From the NCBI RefSeq assembly GCF_004187715.1, contig NZ_QZWF01000042.1, positions 1 through 48,290 on the forward strand: a stretch of DNA of 48,290 nt. The letters run 5' to 3'. Each line of letters opens with the position of its first letter. Within the stretch, counting starts at the first letter, position 1. The notes under the pieces were generated by a model. It saw only the letters and a program-made list of their open reading frames with translations. It ran no database searches and was not told the origin of the DNA. The position numbers were made by a program, and so were the translations under genes. This stretch comes from Streptomyces sp. F001 (GTDB taxonomy: Bacteria; Actinomycetota; Actinomycetes; Streptomycetales; Streptomycetaceae). This document shows, piece by piece, positions 32,473 to 39,348 of the stretch.

Positions 32473-32495
32473 GGCCGCGGGTTTCAGCCCGGGCC
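32473..32495 (-). promoter_or_regulatory. Hairpin abutting the ABC-F ribosome-binding site
   Basis: On the minus strand GGCCCGGG, a six-base loop (CTGAAA) and CCCGCGGCC form an eight-pair stem with one bulged C. The 3' arm ends one base before AGGAGGG, the Shine-Dalgarno sequence. The position suits an attenuator or a structure limiting ribosome access, relieved by events in the leader. Confidence 0.45.
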
Positions 32496-32570
32496 GGATC
32501 GGGGTGGATGGCTGCACGGCGGGGCGCGGCGACGGCGGAGCGGTGCTCTACGCGGTCGGCGCCGGCTATC

Positions 32571-32585
32571 TCACAGGGAACCCAT
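32571..32585 (-). CDS. Four-codon leader ORF (MGSL) upstream of ABC-F
   Basis: ATG GGT TCC CTG TGA on the minus strand. The ATG lies seven bases after the predicted -10 box, so it would be translated from a leaderless transcript. Tiny leader ORFs are known before antibiotic-inducible ABC-F and Erm genes, where a stalled ribosome alters downstream RNA folding. Such a short ORF can arise by chance; position is the main argument. Confidence 0.35.
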   Translation of the reverse strand: MGSL

Positions 32586-32592
32586 GCGAAGG

Positions 32593-32621
32593 ACGGTACG
32601 ACACGATGACCGGATTGGCAA
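32593..32621 (-). promoter_or_regulatory. Promoter of the ABC-F gene
   Basis: On the minus strand TTGCCA (32621-32616) and TACCGT (32598-32593) are separated by exactly 17 bases, matching a vegetative actinobacterial promoter. The predicted transcription start, seven bases on, falls at about 32585-32586, leaving a leader of about 128 bases before the TTG start. Confidence 0.5.
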
Positions 32622-32675
32622 GACGATACGTCTCGCCTTGTTGAGTGCATTGGTGCAGGCGGCTTGGCATCGGAT

Positions 32676-32699
32676 GGTGACGGCAACACTGCCGTCACC
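32676..32699. terminator. Perfect 10-bp hairpin of unknown role
   Basis: GGTGACGGCA (32676-32685) and TGCCGTCACC (32690-32699) flank the tetraloop ACAC. It lies about 55-80 bases upstream of the ABC-F promoter. It could terminate read-through from upstream or be an operator. The rest of 32700-32960 holds no gene I recognise. Confidence 0.4.
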
Positions 32700-32960
32700 C
32701 GTTCCGTCGGTGCCGGTCGGTGGGTTGCTCAGGCCGCGACTTCCCCGCCACTCGGCGCTGGGCCGGACCACTGCAGCGCTCAATGGCCAACTGAAGTGCG
32801 CAGTGGCCAAGTAGGGCGCTCAGGCACACGTACTTTCGGGTGATCTCCGGGATGGTGCGAAAACTCGGCGCACGCAACCGGATCGAGGCCCCCTCACCGC
32901 CGCACCCAGAGCCGGGCTGCTGCCCTGAACGATCCGCCGAGGCCACGAAGGCCTGTGATG

Positions 32961-32997
32961 CCATGGGGGCCGACCGGTCGTCCGGCCGGCCCCGTGG
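32961..32997. terminator. Terminator hairpin after the PhoD gene
   Basis: A long stem pairs CCATGGGG (32961-32968) with CCCCGTGG, then CCG with CGG, and CCGG with CCGG around a TCGT loop. There is one bulge and one mismatch. It ends two bases from the stop codon of the minus-strand phosphatase gene and is well placed to terminate it. Confidence 0.65.
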
Positions 32998-32998
32998 T

Positions 32999-35530
32999 TC
33001 ACAGCCGGTCGAGCACCGCGAAGGGGTCTGCGTCACCTCCGTTGTCGGCCGCGACGATGCGCCGGCGCAGGGTGAAGGCCCTGCCGGGCGGCAGAGTGAC
33101 CTTGCGCTGGCTCATGGTCCAGATTCCGCAGGCGTATGCGGTGAACTTCGTGTCCTCGTAGACGAGGCCGTAGGTCTGGCCGTCGAGGCCGGTCATGCCG
33201 ATCCACGGCGCGGTCGGGGTGAAGTCGGCTGGGGATCCGGCGGTGACGATGCCGGTACCGGGGACGCCGGAGCGCTGGCCCAGGCCGTCGTGGTCGATCA
33301 CGTCCCCGACCCAGAAGGACTGCTCTGCCGTACCGCGGTTGGTGAAGACGCTCTCCGCGACGACCCACCGCTCGCCGTGGGTGACGGTGTACGTCGTCAC
33401 GACCTCCAGGTCGGGCACCTGCGTACCGGCGCCGACCGCGCGCACGGCGGCCGTGCGGCCGGAGGCGGTGACGATGTCCACCGTGGTGGTCCGTACGGTC
33501 AGCTGCTGCCAGGCGTTGCCGCCACGCGGCTGGGCGAGCGAGGCGTACGGCAGGTTGAGCCAGTCCAGTTGGTCGAGGTGGCCGACGGCGGCCAGGTCGC
33601 GGGGCTTGCCGACGGTCACGTTCGGCAGCTGGCCGTCGTTTGAGCCGGCCGAGATCGCCAGGGCGACCATGTCGTTGCCGAGCACGATGTCGGACGTGGT
33701 GGCCTCGGACTGCGGGCCCGGGACCGTACGGCCGGTCCTGGCGAACGACGCCGTCACCCGGCTCACGCGCAGGTCGACCCGGGAGGAGCCCTGCCTGCGT
33801 ACCGTCACCGTGCCGCTCGACGGCTCGTAACCGGCGCCGTTCGCGCTGACCTGGTAGGTACCCGCGGGGGCGAAGGCGACGTACTCGCCCGAGGGGGCGG
33901 TCGTGGTCCGAGCGACCGGGGTGCCGTCCGGGCCCGTGACGGTGACCTCGACATTGACCAGCGGCGCGCCGGTGGAGCGGTCGAGCACCCGGCCGATGAC
34001 CCCGTCGGCCCCGTCCGGGCGCCGCTTGGCGCCGGGGACGCCGTCGTGCACGTCGAAGGAGGCGATGGTGTACGCCGGGGACGCGGCGTCCCGGGAGTTC
34101 AGCACGATCCGCAGGTCGCTGCGCCACCGGTCCTCGGTGACCTCGCACAGGACGTAGCCGCGGTAACTGCCGTTGTAGAACTTGACGTGCGGGTTCGCCG
34201 CCAGCCCCTGGCGGACATCGTTGTCCCAGCCCGCCCCGGAGGAGATCGACGTACCGACGAACTCGGTGGCGACCACCGGCGAGTCGGGGTCGGTGAAATC
34301 GGTCTTGAGGTCGTTGACCCAGTGGGTGTGCCAGTCGCCGCTGAGGACAACGGGGTTGGACGGCTTGCGCTTGGCGATGTGGTCCAGGATGCGCGAGCGG
34401 GCGGCCGGGTAGCCGTCCCACTGGTCGAGGTTGACGACCTGGCCCGGACCGAGGTCGTAATCGAAGGCCGCCATGATCGTCTGCTGGGCGATGACGTTCC
34501 ACCGGGCCGTGGACGCATCGAGCTGGTCGAGCAGCCAGCGCTCCTGCTCGGGGCCGGTCATGGTGCGGGACTCGTCGTAGACCTCGCCGGTCGGCTCCTT
34601 ACGGCCGTCGCCGAGCGCCTGGTCGCTGCGGTACTGGCGGGTGTCGCGCACGTTGAACTGCGCGAGCCTTCCGAACTTCACCCCCCGGGACATCAGGGCG
34701 TCCGAGCCGACGGCACGCTGCGCGGGACGCATGGGCAGGTGCTCGTAGTACGCCTGGTAGGCGTTGGCGCGCCGCTCCAGGAACGGCCGGCCGTCGCCCG
34801 CGCCGCCGGGGACGTCGGCGGCGTAGTTGTTCTGGACCTCGTGGTCGTCCCAGGTGAGGAAGAACGGGAACCGGGCATGGACTTCCCGCAGGTCCGGGGA
34901 GGTCTTGTAGAGGGCGTACAGCCGCCGGAACTCCTCCACGGAGCCCTTGCTGGTCTCGTAGATGTAGTCGCCGAGGTGGACGACGAAGTCGACGTCCTGC
35001 GTGGCCAGGTCGCGGTAGGCGGGATACGGACCGCCCGCCCAGGCCTGGCAGGAGACGAAGGCGAAGCGCATCCGGTCGGCGGCCGTGCCCGGCGCGGGCA
35101 GGGTGCGGGTGCGGCCGGTACGGCTGTACACGCCGTCGGCCTGGAAGCGGTACCAGTACCAGCGGTCGGCGTCGAGACCTTCGGCGGTCACGTGGACGGT
35201 GTGCGCGGACTCGGGCGTGGCCGTGACCTCGCCGGAGCGCAGGACGTGCCGGAAGTCCTCGTCGCGGGCCAGCTCCCAACGCACGGATACCGACTGGGCC
35301 GGCATGCCGCCGGTCTCCACGTCGAAGGGGTCGGTACACAGCCGGGTCCACAACACGACGCTCTCGTGGTCCGGTTCGCCCGAGGCGACGCCGAGGGTGA
35401 AGGGCGCCGGGTCAAGTTCCGCGGCGCGGGCTTCGGTTGAGGTCCCGATCAGCTGATTGGCCATCGCGGCGCCGAGGGTGCCGCCGGTCAGTGCCAGGAA
35501 TCTCCGTCTGTCGAGGGAGGGGAAGGCCAT
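32999..35530 (-). CDS. phoD: PhoD-like alkaline phosphatase with C-terminal extension
   Basis: 843 residues; usual PhoD proteins are about 520-560. The Tat signal is DRRRFLALTGG. The N-terminal domain starts PFTLGVASGEPDHESVVLWTRL. The metallophosphatase core has VHLGDYIYE, FLTWDDHEVQNNY, NVRDTRQYRS and LSGDWHTHW, carrying the metal-binding Asp, Asn and His. After about residue 510 comes a carboxypeptidase-regulatory-like module (GVIGRVLDRSTGAPLVNVEV, TAPSGEYVAFAPAGTYQVSA). A ~260-residue beta-rich tail with mutarotase-like character follows (TTYTVTHGERWVVAESVFTN, PWIGMTGLDGQTYGLVYED). It is secreted and releases phosphate from phosphoesters. The ATG at 35530 places the Tat motif correctly. 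No convincing PHO box was seen upstream. Confidence 0.85.
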   Translation of the reverse strand: MAFPSLDRRRFLALTGGTLGAAMANQLIGTSTEARAAELDPAPFTLGVASGEPDHESVVLWTRLCTDPFDVETGGMPAQSVSVRWELARDEDFRHVLRSGEVTATPESAHTVHVTAEGLDADRWYWYRFQADGVYSRTGRTRTLPAPGTAADRMRFAFVSCQAWAGGPYPAYRDLATQDVDFVVHLGDYIYETSKGSVEEFRRLYALYKTSPDLREVHARFPFFLTWDDHEVQNNYAADVPGGAGDGRPFLERRANAYQAYYEHLPMRPAQRAVGSDALMSRGVKFGRLAQFNVRDTRQYRSDQALGDGRKEPTGEVYDESRTMTGPEQERWLLDQLDASTARWNVIAQQTIMAAFDYDLGPGQVVNLDQWDGYPAARSRILDHIAKRKPSNPVVLSGDWHTHWVNDLKTDFTDPDSPVVATEFVGTSISSGAGWDNDVRQGLAANPHVKFYNGSYRGYVLCEVTEDRWRSDLRIVLNSRDAASPAYTIASFDVHDGVPGAKRRPDGADGVIGRVLDRSTGAPLVNVEVTVTGPDGTPVARTTTAPSGEYVAFAPAGTYQVSANGAGYEPSSGTVTVRRQGSSRVDLRVSRVTASFARTGRTVPGPQSEATTSDIVLGNDMVALAISAGSNDGQLPNVTVGKPRDLAAVGHLDQLDWLNLPYASLAQPRGGNAWQQLTVRTTTVDIVTASGRTAAVRAVGAGTQVPDLEVVTTYTVTHGERWVVAESVFTNRGTAEQSFWVGDVIDHDGLGQRSGVPGTGIVTAGSPADFTPTAPWIGMTGLDGQTYGLVYEDTKFTAYACGIWTMSQRKVTLPPGRAFTLRRRIVAADNGGDADPFAVLDRL

Positions 35531-35759
35531 GGTGGCAGGTCTTTCTGTGGGACGTCTGTGTCGTGGGGGGCGACGAAGGGAGCGTTCGCGACCAGAGCGA
35601 TCAGCAGATGGCATTCACCTGAACTGTGCATACTGCTCACGCAGAGTCGTGCGGGCTCCGTCACGCTCGCGCCCCCAGACAGGGCCGCGGCAGCCGGAGT
35701 GGCGGGCTGTATGCACTTTGCTGATCGCTTCAGAATGAGTTGGGCTGTGGGTCTTATGC

Positions 35760-36241
35760 ATGGCGATCTTGGTCGACAGGGTGTCAGGGGGGCGTGCTGA
35801 TCTTGTTCCGGACGATCTGTGGGAGCGGGTTACTCCGCTGCTGCCACCTGCTCCCGAGCGGCGCCGCTGCCATCCGGGACGGTTGCGTGTCCCCGACCGG
35901 ACGGCTCTCGCCGGTGTGATTCCACCGATACGGGGCCTGCGAGGACGCCCCTGCCGCAGGCTCCGGCGGCTGTACGCCGACCGCGCCTACGATTTCGACA
36001 AGTACCGCCGCCTGCTGTGGAAACGGGGCATCAAGCCCATGATCGCCCGACGCGGCGTCGCCCACGGTTCCGGACTGGGCAAAGTGCGCTGGACGGTCGA
36101 ACGCGCCTTCGCCTGAGTGCATCAGTTCAAACGACTCCGCATCCGCTACCAACGACGCGCCGATCTCCACCAGGGCCTGCTCGAACTGGCCTGCAGCATG
36201 ATCCGTCTGCGACGACTTCAGCGAACTCGGACAGCGCTGAA
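35760..36241 (+). pseudogene. IS5-family transposase, internal deletion derivative
   Basis: The N-terminus ADLVPDDLWERVTPLLPPAP, then VPDRTALAGVI, joins directly to PPIRGLRGRPCRRLRRLYAD, YDFDKYRRLLWKRGIKPMIA and GSGLGKVRWTVERAFA. In intact IS5 transposases of this Streptomyces type about 100-110 residues, including the first catalytic Asp and the GG.RHD region, lie between those blocks. The deletion is in frame. A further nonsense codon (TGA at 36114-36116) replaces the Trp of the usual FAWLHQFKRL, after which VHQFKRLRIRYQRRADLHQG continues to 36241. It therefore carries both a deletion and a stop and cannot encode an active enzyme. Confidence 0.8.
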
Positions 36242-36430
36242 TCAATAACGGAGGCGAGCCTCCAGCCCGTCGATGCGCAGCGAGCAGTTCTTGAAGACCT
36301 CCAGCAGGGCCTGCACTTCGTCGAGGCCCCACTGCGTTCCCGCGTCGCCCGGGAGCAGGGCGGCCCAGGCGGAGGCGTCCTCGATGAGGTTGTCGGCACA
36401 GGTGACCGCCGTGTCCTCCACCGACATCAT
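36242..36430 (-). CDS. Hypothetical 62-residue ORF
   Basis: Product begins MMSVEDTAVTCADNLIEDAS and ends LRIDGLEARLRY. It is acidic, with a plausible helical pattern and good codon bias, unlike the overlapping plus frame. There is a GGTGGA-like site only within the ORF. It may be the 3' end of a gene whose front was removed; the next 200 bases (36431-36641) contain another unassigned minus-strand peptide-like stretch (GKEGFDAGFAKPTEDRGNES). Confidence 0.3.
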   Translation of the reverse strand: MMSVEDTAVTCADNLIEDASAWAALLPGDAGTQWGLDEVQALLEVFKNCSLRIDGLEARLRY

Positions 36431-36641
36431 GACCGCTGCCGAGACGGCTCGGCGGCCGCCCGGTGCCGTGATGGTGCTGGTTGCGCGCCGCCGCCTTCGT
36501 CGGCCGCTGCACGGCGGTCGCGGAGTGCTCCCGGGAGCGGCGCGACTCGTTGCCGCGGTCCTCGGTCGGCTTGGCGAACCCGGCGTCGAACCCCTCCTTG
36601 CCGAGCGCGCGGTCGAGTCCGCTGGTCAGCGTGTGGCCATG

Positions 36642-37235
36642 TCAGCTACGGGTCTGGAGGCGGCGTTCCCCCTTGGTGTGGCTGCTCCCTGCGCTCGTCA
36701 GAATCGCGCCGGCGACAACCTCGAAGAGGCGATCGGCGCGTGGCGCGAGCGAGGGTTGATCGCCGAGCCAAGCGAGCATGGCTACCAGCGCGAACAAATC
36801 GGCACCGTCGATGTCGCTGCGCGCCATGCCCGCGGCCTGGGCGCGGGTGAGGAGCCGCGCACCGGCTGTGCGCAGGGTGACGCACGAAGCGTGGAGTGCG
36901 GATTCGGTGTCCTCGATGGCGGCTGCCATCAGCACGGTCACGCCCCGGTACTCGGTTGTCCACGCGACGCAGTCGCGTAGCCACGAAACGAGAGCGTCTT
37001 CGGGCGAGTTCGACGTCTCGAGCTCGCCTGCCTTTGCCGTCAGTTCGTCGAAGCTCGTGCGGAGCAGGGCATCGAGCAGCGCCTCGCGCGTCGGGAAGTG
37101 CCGCAGCAGCGTCGCGAGCCCGACATCGGCCCTGCGCGCGATGTCGCGCAGTGACACGTCGACGCCTTGCTCGGTGATGGCGGTGCCCGCTACTGCGAGC
37201 AGGTGGTCGCGGTTCTTCCTGGCGTCGGCCCGCAT
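36642..37235 (-). CDS. TetR-family regulator
   Basis: 197 residues. HTH is VSLRDIARRADVGLATLLRHFPTREALLDAL, characteristic of TetR proteins that pair with oxidoreductase genes. The C-terminal domain runs VSWLRDCVAWTTEYRGVTVL, DGADLFALVAMLAWLGDQPS and ADRLFEVVAGAIL. The ATG at 37235 is preceded by GAGGGA. It is transcribed divergently from an MDR-type oxidoreductase 111 bases away, and the intergenic region has three copies of a 17-bp element, so it almost certainly represses that gene and itself. The inducer is probably a reactive carbonyl or quinone, by analogy only. Confidence 0.88.
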   Translation of the reverse strand: MRADARKNRDHLLAVAGTAITEQGVDVSLRDIARRADVGLATLLRHFPTREALLDALLRTSFDELTAKAGELETSNSPEDALVSWLRDCVAWTTEYRGVTVLMAAAIEDTESALHASCVTLRTAGARLLTRAQAAGMARSDIDGADLFALVAMLAWLGDQPSLAPRADRLFEVVAGAILTSAGSSHTKGERRLQTRS

Positions 37236-37244
37236 CTGTCCCTC

Positions 37245-37313
37245 TTGACTATCCGGATCAGTGGTCCATATATTCGGATCAGTGGTCCATTTATGTGGAT
37301 CGCTGATCCGGAT
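37245..37313. promoter_or_regulatory. Divergent promoter with three operator copies
   Basis: For the plus strand TTGACT (37245-37250) and TATATT (37269-37274), 18 bases apart, make a strong promoter for the oxidoreductase. CGGATCAGTGGTCCAT occurs twice, at 37254-37269 and 37275-37290 (period 21). A third copy lies inverted at 37297-37313: its complement ATCCGGATCAGCGATCC matches 37251-37267 at 15 of 17 positions. The first copy sits between -35 and -10, and the second covers the start of transcription. Confidence 0.75.
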
Positions 37314-37346
37314 AAGCGTATCCCGCGGCGCGGGCAGGAGAAAACG

Positions 37347-38354
37347 ATGCCGACACACACGATGAGGGCGGTCCGGCTCCATGAGCACGGCGGTCCTGAA
37401 GTTCTGCGTTACGACGAGGTGCCGATTCCCGAGCCGGGGCCGGGCGAGGTGCTCGTTCGCGTGCACGCGGTCGGCGTCAATCCTCCGGACTGGTACCTGC
37501 GCGGTGGGCTGACCCAGATGCCCGGCTCGGATTCGACGGTCAGCCTGCCGGTGATCCCGGGGACGGATGTGTCGGGCGTTGTCGAGGCTGTGGCCGCGGA
37601 CGTGGACGGCCTCGCCGTAGGTGATGAAGTCTTCGGGCTTCTGCGTTTCCCCAGCTTCGACGGCAGCGCATACGCCGAGTACGTGGTCGCGCCCGCGTCG
37701 GACCTCGCACGCAAGCCGGCCGGCATCGACCACGTGCACGCCGCCGGGGCGCCCATGGCCGGGCTCACCGCGTGGCAGTTCCTGATCGAGCTCGGACACG
37801 ATCACCCCTCGCCCTTCCAGGAGGCACGGCATCGCCCGACGGCACTCGACGCCGACACGACGGTGCTCGTCAACGGCGCCGCGGGCGGCGTGGGGCACTT
37901 CGCGCTGCAGCTGGCGAAGTGGAAGGGCGCACAGGTCATCGCGGTGGCATCGGGCGTGCATGAATCGTTCCTGCGCGAACTCGGCGCCGACCGGTTCATC
38001 GACTACACCAAGAGCCGTCCCGAGGACCTCGTGCACGACGTCGACCTCGTTCTCGACACCGTCGGCGGCCCCGACAGCAGCCGCTTCCTGCGCACGCTCA
38101 AGCGCGGCGGCTCCCAGTTCCCCGTGTTTCCCGGGGACTTCGACGAAGAAGAGACCGCGAAGCTGGGCGTCACGGTCTCGAGCGCCCAGGTCCGCTCGAA
38201 CGGCGCGCAGCTCGCTGAACTGGGACGCCTGCTCGAGGCGGGCACGGTCCGCGTCGCGATCGACAGCACGTTCGCGCTCGCGGATGCCCGAGCAGCGCAC
38301 GAACGCGCCGCCGGAGGGCACATCCAGGGCAAGATCGTACTCACGGTCGCTTAG
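37347..38354 (+). CDS. MDR-family NADP-dependent oxidoreductase (quinone-reductase type)
   Basis: 335 residues. The GroES-like N-domain begins MRAVRLHEHGGPEVLRYDEVP, with VLVRVHAVGVNPPDWYLRGG and VIPGTDVSGVVEAVAADVDG. The cofactor domain has LVNGAAGGVGHFALQLAKW, the AAxxVG NADPH motif. It ends ARAAHERAAGGHIQGKIVL. Structural and catalytic zinc ligands of alcohol dehydrogenases are absent, so a quinone or enone reductase is expected. CAGGAG lies just before the ATG. It is controlled by the divergent TetR gene through the triple operator. The pair is flanked by an IS5 relic and an IS1182 relic, so it may be acquired cargo. Confidence 0.88.
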   Translation: MPTHTMRAVRLHEHGGPEVLRYDEVPIPEPGPGEVLVRVHAVGVNPPDWYLRGGLTQMPGSDSTVSLPVIPGTDVSGVVEAVAADVDGLAVGDEVFGLLRFPSFDGSAYAEYVVAPASDLARKPAGIDHVHAAGAPMAGLTAWQFLIELGHDHPSPFQEARHRPTALDADTTVLVNGAAGGVGHFALQLAKWKGAQVIAVASGVHESFLRELGADRFIDYTKSRPEDLVHDVDLVLDTVGGPDSSRFLRTLKRGGSQFPVFPGDFDEEETAKLGVTVSSAQVRSNGAQLAELGRLLEAGTVRVAIDSTFALADARAAHERAAGGHIQGKIVLTVA

Positions 38355-38376
38355 AAGCGAGTCTCCTTCATCGCCG

Positions 38377-38610
38377 CTGTTCGCCGGCGAACGCCTCGAC
38401 AAGGCCGCCTACAGCCGGATCAGGACCGAAGCTCACACGGTCCATCGGCAGCTGGTCCCGCTGTGGCGCCGCCGGGTCCGCGGCACACGCGTCGCGCTGC
38501 TCGAGACCCCCCTCGGGGAGAACCTCACCCTTCTCGATCTGGCCGCCGGCGACCTGCGGATGGACGACCTGGTCTTCGAGTCCGCCTTCCAAGGCGACCG
38601 CATGGCCGCG
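38377..38610 (+). pseudogene. Unassigned protein fragment
   Basis: A plus frame reads LFAGERLDKAAYSRIRTEAH, VHRQLVPLWRRRVRGTRVAL, GENLTLLDLAAGDLRMDDLV and FESAFQGDRMAA, with clear coding character. It then switches abruptly to transposase sequence in another frame. No start codon with a ribosome site precedes it, so both ends appear cut. I cannot name the family with confidence. Confidence 0.45.
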
Positions 38611-38612
38611 GC

Positions 38613-38879
38613 GAGTGCATCAACTCACCCGAGGCCCGCCGCAGAGAGATCACTCTGCGGCTCCGCGAGGAGCACCAGGCCCTTCACGAGGCCCGCCCTC
38701 TCCAGCAAACCGACGAGTGGAAACAGCGCTACAAGATCCGCGCCGGGGTCGAGGGCACGATCTCACAAGCAGTACTTGCCCATGGACTACGTGCATCCCG
38801 CTACCGAGGCTTGGCCAAGACCAGTCTTCAGCACCAGCTCACCGGTGCCGCGATCAACCTCGGCCGCATCGACGCATGA
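38613..38879 (+). pseudogene. IS1182-type transposase C-terminal remnant
   Basis: The frame reads ECINSPEARRREITLRLREE, HQALHEARPLQQTDEWKQRY, KIRAGVEGTISQAVLAHGLR and ASRYRGLAKTSLQHQLTGAA, ending INLGRIDA and stop. The Y..RAGIEGT..QAV...GLR.SRYRGL.KT.LQH..TAAAIN pattern is the C-terminal third of IS1182-family DDE transposases, including the final catalytic Glu (VEGT). The front two-thirds of the gene is missing; it is fused to an unrelated fragment at 38610. Confidence 0.75.
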
Positions 38880-39348
38880 CTCACCAGCCGACCACGAGCC
38901 CGCACATGCTGGTGGTACGACAGGGAGCCGACCACCCTCGACGGCACCACCCACCTGTGGAGCAGGACCGTCCATCACCCCCGCCCCCCTGGCTCGGCGG
39001 AGAGCCACCCGCACGAACAGCCATCTCGCGCGCCGTGCATGCCGGCCCGCCCCAGTCGTCCGGCTACGGGCCACGGCCCAAGTCAGGGGCGGCAACAGTG
39101 ATCCTCGAATCCCGACCGCCCGGGCTGCCGTTGCTCGCATGTCCTACCGAGGTGCAGACAACACCGATACATCGGAGGAGTCAAGACTTGGGTGTGGCTC
39201 TCTGACGTGGCATGAAGTTCCCATCGGCCCATTAGTGGCGTATAGGAGCCCAGCTTCTAGGTGCTGCCGAGCTCATTGACAGGTACACGAACCATGCCTA
39301 CGTTCACCGATACACCCGATGTTTCGAGGATTCGTCTGGAGGACGAAG
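38880..39348. other. Intergenic, no gene seen
   Basis: About 470 bases between the IS1182 relic and the GH95-like gene. Open frames here are Pro/Arg/Thr-rich shadows without coding pattern. Nearer the gene, GAAC (39289-39292) and GTTC (39302-39305) form a loose dyad about 45 bases upstream of the start. This may be regulatory but is weak. Confidence 0.4.

Noticed and set aside
35590..35640. Possible PHO box (ATTCACCTGAA) upstream of the PhoD gene
   Set aside because: Only one half-unit resembles the GTTCACC repeat; the second 11-base unit does not match.
38880..39348. Frames suggesting a second transposase downstream of the IS1182 relic
   Set aside because: No conserved transposase motif could be read in any frame.
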